From positions 1 through 58,690 of the forward strand of contig JAIQFM010000003.1 in NCBI GenBank assembly GCA_020073285.1: DNA of 58,690 nucleotides, given 5' to 3'. This DNA is from Terriglobia bacterium. GTDB lineage: Bacteria > Acidobacteriota > Terriglobia > Terriglobales > Acidobacteriaceae. This document shows, in pieces, positions 53,361 through 58,690 of the stretch. The notes under the pieces are model-generated. The model was not told where the DNA came from. It made no database searches and saw nothing but the letters and a program-made list of their open reading frames with translations. How positions within the stretch are numbered: the stretch's first letter is position 1; the number at the start of each line of letters is the position of its first letter. The translations under genes and the position numbers were made by a program.

Positions 53361-54068
53361 CTATGCCACCGGCAGCGATTGCGGAAGAACTTCTTCCAGT
53401 CGCCCCGCTTCCAGCCTGAGAACTCGGCTGCAACGGCGCGCGAACGCAAGGTTGTGGGTGGCAATGAGGGAGGTAAGCCCGTAGTCGCGATGTAGCCTGG
53501 CGATCAAATGAAAAACCGCCTCAGCAGTCCGGTTATCGAGGTCGCCCGTGGGTTCGTCCGCCAAAAGCAATTTCGGCCTCGTGACCAGAGCCCGGGCGAG
53601 GGCAACTCGTTGCTGCTCCCCCCCGGAAAGCTCGCCGGAACGATGGTGCGCGCGATCCTCTAACCCCACCTCGCGCAACCACGCTGCAGCTTCCTTTTCC
53701 GCTTCGCTTCTTCTCACGCCCCTGACCATCAGGGGCATGGCCACGTTGTCTACCGCCGAGAATTCCGGCAGCAAATAATGAAACTGCCAGACAAATCCAA
53801 CCTCGCGGTTGCGAAACTCGGCTGCCGCTTCGTCGGTGAGCGATTGCAGCTTTACGTGGGCGCAGTATACGTCACCTCCGGAAGCGCTATCAAGCGTTCC
53901 GAGGATGTGCAATAGGGTAGATTTACCCGCCCCCGACTGCCCCACGATGGCCAGCATCTCTCCCGTCTGCACCCGGAAGAACAAATTGTCAAAGAGCACC
54001 AAGTCCGAACTGCCGGAACGAAACACTTTCTTGAGGTTTTCGACCCGCAGAATCTCGGACTTGTCCAT
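53361..54068 (-). CDS. lolD: ABC transporter ATP-binding protein LolD-like
   Basis: About 235 residues. Walker A is [17 protein letters not shown], the Q-loop is [20 protein letters not shown], the signature is [17 protein letters not shown], Walker B is [15 protein letters not shown] and the switch His is in [10 protein letters not shown]. The FHYLLPEF string and the downstream permease gene order make lipoprotein release likely. With the permease it would extract lipoproteins from the inner membrane to LolA. The ATG at 54068 is preferred to 54128 as it begins [16 protein letters not shown]. Confidence 0.85.
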   Translation of the reverse strand: MDKSEILRVENLKKVFRSGSSDLVLFDNLFFRVQTGEMLAIVGQSGAGKSTLLHILGTLDSASGGDVYCAHVKLQSLTDEAAAEFRNREVGFVWQFHYLLPEFSAVDNVAMPLMVRGVRRSEAEKEAAAWLREVGLEDRAHHRSGELSGGEQQRVALARALVTRPKLLLADEPTGDLDNRTAEAVFHLIARLHRDYGLTSLIATHNLAFARRCSRVLRLEAGRLEEVLPQSLPVA

Positions 54069-54227
54069 TGGATGCAGGCGCTTTCCGCTACGGTGCAAAG
54101 TTCCATTGCCGGGAGCCCGAAGAGCCACATCCGGTCTGCATCCTATGATGACACAGGCGGCAAGCGCCGGTCGCGTGCAGGCCGTTACGTTGGTGCTGAA
54201 TCCCGGGCACCCTCGGGCGAGCGCTTT

Positions 54228-55604
54228 CTACTCATAGCGTAACGCTTCCGCCGGGAGTATGGACGACGCCGACCACGAGGGATAGATGGTGGCGACGAAT
54301 GACACCCCGATCGCGACCAGTGCCACCCATACGCCGTCGATCGCGCGCGGGGCGAAGGGGACGTAATCAATCGAGTACACCTCGGGCGAAAGCGAGATGA
54401 AGTGGTAGTGTCCGCCGGCCCAGGAGAGCGCATATCCGACCACCAGCCCGAGTGCGGTGCCGATGATTCCGATCAGCACACCCTGGGCAATGAATACGTG
54501 TCGCACCTGCCGCTTCTTCGCCCCCATCGACATCAGCACGGCGATGTCGCGCGTTTTTTCCATCACCATCATGATGAGCGAGATGAGGATGTTGAGCGCG
54601 GCGACGAAGACGATGAGCCCGATGGTGATGAAGGTGACCACGCGTTCCAGGCGCAGGGCGCGGAACAGGGCGCGGTTTTGCTCCATCCAGTTGGTGGCCA
54701 TGAAGCCGGGTCCGGCGGCGTGCTGGAGGTCGGCGCCCACCTGGCCGGCACGATAGATGTCGTCAATTTTGAATTCGATTACCGACGCCAGGTCGCCAAG
54801 GCCGAACAGTTGCTGCGCGTCGGAGAGGCGAATGAACGCCCAGGAGCTGTCGTAATCGTAGAAGCCTGAGTTGAAGATTCCGACCACCTTGAAGCGCGCG
54901 TACTTCGGCACCAGCCCGAAGGGCGTGAGCTCGCCTTGCGGGCTGATGACCATGACCACCGAGCCGACGGTGGCGCCGAGGTCGTCGGCCATGTCCTTGC
55001 CGAGAACGATGGGCGGAAACGTGGCGGGGCGCGAGAGAGAGTCGGGCGATGTCAACGGCTCGGCACTTTTCAGGCCACCACCGGGGCAGCCGGGAGGGAG
55101 GCCGCCGGGAATGCTTCCCACGATTCCGCCGGTACCGGAACCGGAAATCACGATCTTTGGACACGGGCCCGTTGGCTGCGGCTCCAGCGCCGCCGCGGAG
55201 CCCACGGTCACGTTCTTCAGCATGTCGCTGACCTTGCGCTCGTATTCCGGCAGGATTCCCTTCAGAATCGCGCCCTTGGCCCGCGCGCCACGCGAGACCA
55301 GCACCTGCTCGTAGATGGCGGGCGAGGCGGCGGCGACGTGCGGTTCCTTGCTCAGCCGATTCAGTAACGATTGCCAGTTGTGGATGCCGTCGCTTTCCAC
55401 GCGCAGCAGTTGGATATGCGAAGTCGAGCCGAGCAGGCGGTTTTGCAGGTCCTGGCGGAAGCCGTTGTTGATGGCGAGCGCGATGATGAGCGAGGCCACG
55501 CCCGCCATCACGCCGGCGATGGAGATGCCGGTGATGATGCCGATCACGGCTTGACGCCGTTTAGCCCGCAGGTAGCGCGACGCGATGAAAAGCTCGAAGG
55601 ACAT
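54228..55604 (-). CDS. lolC: Lipoprotein-releasing ABC permease LolC/LolE-like
   Basis: 458 residues. The start FELFIASRYLRAKRRQAVIG leads into the first membrane helix (SIAGVMAGVASLIIALAINN). A large periplasmic MacB_PCD-like domain follows, and three C-terminal membrane helices (VVTFITIGLIVFVAALNILI, FIAQGVLIGIIGTALGLVVG, VWVALVAIGVSFVATIYPSW). The ending ILPAEALRYE is the family end. A glycine/proline-rich insertion (SIPGGLPPGCPGG) sits in the periplasmic domain. A single LolC-type gene next to lolD suggests a homodimeric or LolF-like transporter. The 160 bp between the two genes are without a clear signal. Confidence 0.87.
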   Translation of the reverse strand: MSFELFIASRYLRAKRRQAVIGIITGISIAGVMAGVASLIIALAINNGFRQDLQNRLLGSTSHIQLLRVESDGIHNWQSLLNRLSKEPHVAAASPAIYEQVLVSRGARAKGAILKGILPEYERKVSDMLKNVTVGSAAALEPQPTGPCPKIVISGSGTGGIVGSIPGGLPPGCPGGGLKSAEPLTSPDSLSRPATFPPIVLGKDMADDLGATVGSVVMVISPQGELTPFGLVPKYARFKVVGIFNSGFYDYDSSWAFIRLSDAQQLFGLGDLASVIEFKIDDIYRAGQVGADLQHAAGPGFMATNWMEQNRALFRALRLERVVTFITIGLIVFVAALNILISLIMMVMEKTRDIAVLMSMGAKKRQVRHVFIAQGVLIGIIGTALGLVVGYALSWAGGHYHFISLSPEVYSIDYVPFAPRAIDGVWVALVAIGVSFVATIYPSWSASSILPAEALRYE

Positions 55605-55611
55605 GGAGAAA

Positions 55612-55655
55612 AAGCCGTCAGCTGTCAGCTCTCAGCTATCAGCTCTCAGCAAGAC
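55612..55655. repeat. Intergenic word array (TCAGCT type)
   Basis: GTCAGCTGTCAGCTCTCAGC followed by TATCAGCTCTCAGC, upstream of the lolC-like gene. Same word class as at 34663-34694. Confidence 0.65.
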
Positions 55656-55785
55656 CATCATGGTAAATGATGCGCGACTGAGACGCGTCCACCGCGCGTT
55701 CCCGCGGAGCTTGGGACATGCGCGGTAAAGTACGCGTAACATAGCACGGCCAGGAATTCGCGGTCGCACAACGGAGGTGAGGTCG

Positions 55786-56280
55786 ATGTCCATGCGCAAT
55801 GGCGTAGGCGTGGTTTGCTATGTGCTGCTGCTCACCGTGACGGCCGCGGCACAGAAAATTACGGAGCAGATTGAGTGCGGGAAGCCGGACCAGCAACATG
55901 CCATCCCCGTCGACGACGCGCCCGGCCACGTCTATAGCATTTCGCACACGCGCTGTACCTATCCCAAGCCGGCCAATATCGGCGCGGCCAAGAAAGTCGC
56001 CGGCGAGGACGTTATCTTCAGCGAGACCAGCGGCTCGCGCGTGCGGTGGTACGGCGTGTACAGCGAAGCCATGAGCAATGGCGACAAGCTTTACTACCGG
56101 CACAAAGGCGCAGGCGTGCTCCAGGACGGCGCGTTCACCTCCGGCGAAGATGCCTGGGAGGTCAGCGGCGGCACGGGAAGTTACAAGGGCTACAAGGGTA
56201 ACGGCATCTGCAAACTGCAGCCGCAAGCGGACGGCACGTTCCTCAATAAGTGCAGGGGCGAATACACGCCGCCGAAGTAG
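55786..56280 (+). CDS. Secreted small protein, allene-oxide-cyclase-barrel-like
   Basis: About 164 residues with a signal peptide (NGVGVVCYVLLLTVTAAAQ). The body is beta-rich: ECGKPDQQHAIPVDDAPGHV, YSISHTRCTYP, RVRWYGVYSEAMSNGDKLYY, and WEVSGGTGSYKGYKGNGICK. The GTGSYKGxKGxGxxxx pattern resembles lipocalin-like barrel proteins of the allene-oxide-cyclase / DUF3224 type. Four cysteines may form disulfides. The start at 55786 is chosen for the GGAGG 8 bp upstream. Function unknown. Confidence 0.7.
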   Translation: MSMRNGVGVVCYVLLLTVTAAAQKITEQIECGKPDQQHAIPVDDAPGHVYSISHTRCTYPKPANIGAAKKVAGEDVIFSETSGSRVRWYGVYSEAMSNGDKLYYRHKGAGVLQDGAFTSGEDAWEVSGGTGSYKGYKGNGICKLQPQADGTFLNKCRGEYTPPK

Positions 56281-56295
56281 GTGCGGTTTCGCATT

Positions 56296-56868
56296 TCAGA
56301 ATCGCGGCAGGATGGCGGGCACGCGCGTTTTGTAATGGCTGTATCGATCGCCGAAGCGGGCTTCCATTTCGCGCTCCTCGGCGGCGATCATGAACGCGCC
56401 GCTGATCACGGCGAAGGCGGTCAGCGCGCACAGCACGACCAGCCCGGTGCCAAGCGTCCAGCCGAGCAACTCGCACAAATGGCCGAGGTAGTAGGGATGG
56501 CGCACGCGAGCGCGGATGCCGCTGGTGTTGAGGCTCTGTTCGTGCCGGTCCGGCTGGAGTTCGGAGCGTCCCAGGACCTGGTCGGTGGTGAAGTCGCGAC
56601 GCGCCAAGGTGTAGATCCAAAAGCCGGTCAGGATCAGCGCGGCGGCGGGAATCCAGGTCCACGGTGCGCGGTAAAGAGCGAGGGTGCGCCACGGCCAGGT
56701 GATGGCGGCGACGACGAGCCAGAGCGCGATCCACAGCGGCCCGACCATGAGGAGGCGAGCCTTGCGCGCGCGCCAGAATTCAATCCGCGGATGGACCAGC
56801 AGCCAGTAGGAAGGGATGGTTGCGTAGACGATGGCAATCATCCAGGCGACGGTGTAGAGGGCGCGCAT
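56296..56868 (-). CDS. Isoprenylcysteine carboxyl-methyltransferase (ICMT)-like membrane protein
   Basis: About 190 residues with five membrane segments. The C-terminal part carries the methyltransferase signature: GIRARVRHPYYLGHLCELLG, then EEREMEARFGDRYSHYKTRV. The R-H-P-x-Y-x-G and E-E-x-x-x-x-x-F-G-x-x-Y patterns bind SAM and the lipid substrate in ICMT/PEMT enzymes. Bacterial members have various or unknown substrates. ATG 56868 is taken as start since the upstream frame reads into the word array. Confidence 0.82.
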   Translation of the reverse strand: MRALYTVAWMIAIVYATIPSYWLLVHPRIEFWRARKARLLMVGPLWIALWLVVAAITWPWRTLALYRAPWTWIPAAALILTGFWIYTLARRDFTTDQVLGRSELQPDRHEQSLNTSGIRARVRHPYYLGHLCELLGWTLGTGLVVLCALTAFAVISGAFMIAAEEREMEARFGDRYSHYKTRVPAILPRF

Positions 56869-56879
56869 TTCATGAACCG

Positions 56880-56983
56880 ATTTGCAGATTTGCCGATTTA
56901 CCGATTGGGTGATTTCGGAGCGATCTTCTACCCTCAGCAACAATCGCGAAGTCGGCAAATCGCCAAATCGGCAAATCACCCAA
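56880..56983. repeat. Intergenic word array with two opposed arms (GATTTGCCGATT type)
   Basis: CCGATTTGCAGATTTGCCGA and TTTACCGATTGGGTGATT on the left face CGGCAAATCGCCAAATCGGC and AAATCACCCAATC on the right. The array fills the whole gap from the ICMT-like start to the stop of the beta-propeller gene. The same word family appears at 34147-34235. Confidence 0.72.
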
Positions 56984-58690
56984 TCAGTGGACGCGCACCA
57001 CGAACTTTGCCGAACCCAGGTTCTCGAAGCGGTCGAAGACGCGTACTACGACCACGTGCTCCTGGGCAGGCATTCCGTCGCCCTGCGGCGTGCGGCCGGA
57101 TTTCTGGCGCGCCGGAGGGGCGGCGACTTCCGCCGTCCTTGCCGATTCGCCCGCAAGCGCCGCGAGGAAATCGTAGTTCTCCACGCGGTAGTCCGAGAGA
57201 TGCCCGACCGGCTCGACGTACTGCCACTCGCCGGCGTCAATCGAGTACTCGGCGCGCTTGATGGCCGAGAAGCCGTCAAGGGCACGGAAGGTGATGTGCA
57301 GCGCGCCGTTCTCCAGCGCGGCGTTCAGGTTCACCACCTGGGGCGGCGTGGTGTCAATCTCAAACCGCGGGCTCTCCTTGGCCGAGGTCAGCGCTTCGTC
57401 GGGAGAATGCGAAGGCGCGTCGGAGGCGACGATGCGAATACTGTAGCCGCCGTCGGGCAGCAGCGAGGCGTCGAAGGAATACACCTTCTCGCCGATGTCG
57501 CTCTTCAGCAGCTTCCACTGGGTTTCGTTGTCGCCGCGATAGTAGATGGAATAAACCAGTTCGTCGTCGTTGTCATCGTGGGCCGTCCAGCGCACGGCGA
57601 CGGAATCGCGGTCTCGTACGGCGGGCGTGGGAGCTTCAAACCGGGGTATGGGAGCGCTGCTGCCCACGGTGACGTTTTCCACCGTCGGCTTGGGCATGGT
57701 CTGGAAGCGCGCACCCGATTGCACGTAGACATCCTCAATGACCGGCGCGACGTTCTTGGGCAGGTAGTTGACGAGCACGCTGTTGATGGTTGCGCTGGGC
57801 TTGCCGGGATGCAACACGGCCTTCCATTGCACGAAGCGCGCCGGCGGCACCTCGAGTTCGCCACCCTTGGCAAAATCGATTTTCTTCCACGGGCTCCAGT
57901 TGCGGTCGGGATTGTCCACGTTGCCGCTGCGCGCGTACAGGTCGAAGGCGCCGCTGCCGCGCACTTCGGCGCGACCCCAGCGTGAGAAGATGTGGCCGTC
58001 GAAGACGTCGCTCTCGTAGGCGCCGTCGGAATCAGGCACGGCGCCAAGCGTGAAAATCTTTCCCAGATTGCTGGTGGCCGCGTACACTCCGCCATCGGGC
58101 GCCTGCGCCAGCGCGGTGACCTGGGTGGCGCTGGCCTTCACCAGGTCGGTGAAGCTGCCCGCATCGCGGATGACGTACATGCGTCCTTTATTTCCGGTAC
58201 CGGCGAGCAACTGCCCGCGCTGATCGAAGGCGAGGGAGTAAACCACGTCCTCGCGCGAACTCCAGATGCGGCGCGGCGAGCCGTCGGGCGCGATCTGGTA
58301 GATTTCCGAACCGCCGGTCGCGGCGAAGGCCGGGAACGGGATGTTCATGGGCACCGGTTGCGGCGCGGCCGGGTGAATGGCGCCGGCGGGGGCGCCGGTG
58401 GTGACGGTAATCGTCGGCGACGGCAAGATGATCGGCTGCGCCGTAGCCGGCCCGGTGGCGGCGCGCTTCTCGCCCACACCCGAGGCATAGATGTTGCCGG
58501 CCTTGTCAATGGCCAGTGCGGTGATCTCCTTCTTCGCCGCGCTGTACAGAACGAACGCTTCCCCGGCGGGCGAGATGCGGTACACCAGTCCGCTACCGTC
58601 GGAGCCGGCGATCAGGTTGCCTTGCGGATCGAAGGCAAGCACGCGGATGTGGGCTTCGTCGCTCTTGAAGAACAGCGAGCCCTGGCCGGC
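56984..58690 (-). CDS. Large beta-propeller / Ig-like protein, N-terminus cut off by window edge
   Basis: At least 568 residues with the frame still open at the window end. The first part has propeller-like repeats (VLAFDPQGNLIAGSDGSGLV, ITALAIDKAGNIYASGVG, VYSLAFDQRGQLLAGTGNKG, VTALAQAPDGGVYAATSNLG), one blade each. Next is a beta-sandwich region (WSPWKKIDFAKGGELEVPPA) and fibronectin/Ig-like parts (VRWTAHDDNDDELVYSIYYR, GGYSIRIVASDAPSHSPDEA, PPQVVNLNAALENGALHITF). It ends VVRVFDRFENLGSAKFVVRV. Likely extracytoplasmic, though the N-terminus is unseen. Possible roles are binding or sensing; no enzyme motif is visible. Confidence 0.82.
   Translation of the reverse strand, partial: AGQGSLFFKSDEAHIRVLAFDPQGNLIAGSDGSGLVYRISPAGEAFVLYSAAKKEITALAIDKAGNIYASGVGEKRAATGPATAQPIILPSPTITVTTGAPAGAIHPAAPQPVPMNIPFPAFAATGGSEIYQIAPDGSPRRIWSSREDVVYSLAFDQRGQLLAGTGNKGRMYVIRDAGSFTDLVKASATQVTALAQAPDGGVYAATSNLGKIFTLGAVPDSDGAYESDVFDGHIFSRWGRAEVRGSGAFDLYARSGNVDNPDRNWSPWKKIDFAKGGELEVPPARFVQWKAVLHPGKPSATINSVLVNYLPKNVAPVIEDVYVQSGARFQTMPKPTVENVTVGSSAPIPRFEAPTPAVRDRDSVAVRWTAHDDNDDELVYSIYYRGDNETQWKLLKSDIGEKVYSFDASLLPDGGYSIRIVASDAPSHSPDEALTSAKESPRFEIDTTPPQVVNLNAALENGALHITFRALDGFSAIKRAEYSIDAGEWQYVEPVGHLSDYRVENYDFLAALAGESARTAEVAAPPARQKSGRTPQGDGMPAQEHVVVVRVFDRFENLGSAKFVVRVH

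Overview
This window looks like a chromosomal contig from a soil Acidobacteriota (Terriglobia/Koribacter-like), probably a draft or metagenome-derived genome. The evidence is the overall high GC, two secreted DUF5916-type carbohydrate-binding/porin-like proteins, a DUF507 pair, ClpC, LolCD, a CarboxypepD_reg-type secreted protein at the left edge, and intergenic palindromes of the kind that litter acidobacterial genomes. The assignment is inferred from gene content only. No rRNA or tRNA gene was seen, and no CRISPR array or replication origin.

Layout. 1-16.7 kb is ordinary high-GC chromosome: secreted proteins (CarboxypepD_reg-like, DUF5666, two DUF5916 paralogues), an ArsB/SLC13-type transporter, a zinc alcohol dehydrogenase, DUF169, ketopantoate reductase, an amino-acid permease, CDP-alcohol phosphatidyltransferase, GtrA, a tandem universal stress protein and a class III aminotransferase. 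16.7-27.2 kb is a visibly lower-GC accessory island with long gaps and broken genes. It holds a frameshifted DUF4365 pseudogene, a membrane-anchored caspase/CHAT-like protease, several secreted orphans, an orphan O-antigen-ligase-like protein, a frameshifted replication-relaxation gene, and a DUF6922/AbiEii toxin-antitoxin pair. 27.2-29.7 kb is a tightly packed minus-strand operon: sigma factor, serine/threonine kinase, small membrane protein, secreted lipocalin-like protein. 29.9-34.6 kb has RecJ (with an in-frame palindromic insert), a hypothetical gene, and a minimal bacterial-microcompartment locus (aldehyde dehydrogenase plus one BMC-H shell protein). 35-48.7 kb is mostly housekeeping: DUF4386, a PHB-depolymerase-like esterase, the DUF507 pair, HtpX, MoxR ATPase, DUF4149, YchF, GNAT, PurB, MarR-ClC and glutaredoxin. 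It also contains a RAYT transposase with its REP sequences and an internally deleted copy beside it. 49-50.7 kb is a two-gene unit of a cytosolic papain-like protease and a small partner with the same N-terminal domain. 50.8-58.7 kb holds ClpC, LolD/LolC, a small secreted protein, an ICMT-like methyltransferase and a large beta-propeller protein cut by the window edge.

The most unusual features are: (i) at least a dozen intergenic arrays of short degenerate words, each locus with its own word, many arranged as two opposed arms around a unique centre, one of them lying in frame inside the microcompartment aldehyde dehydrogenase; (ii) the RAYT element with its deletion derivative; (iii) the caspase-like protease in the low-GC island; and (iv) the papain-like protease/partner pair. 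All functions are read from sequence motifs by eye; no database search was run.
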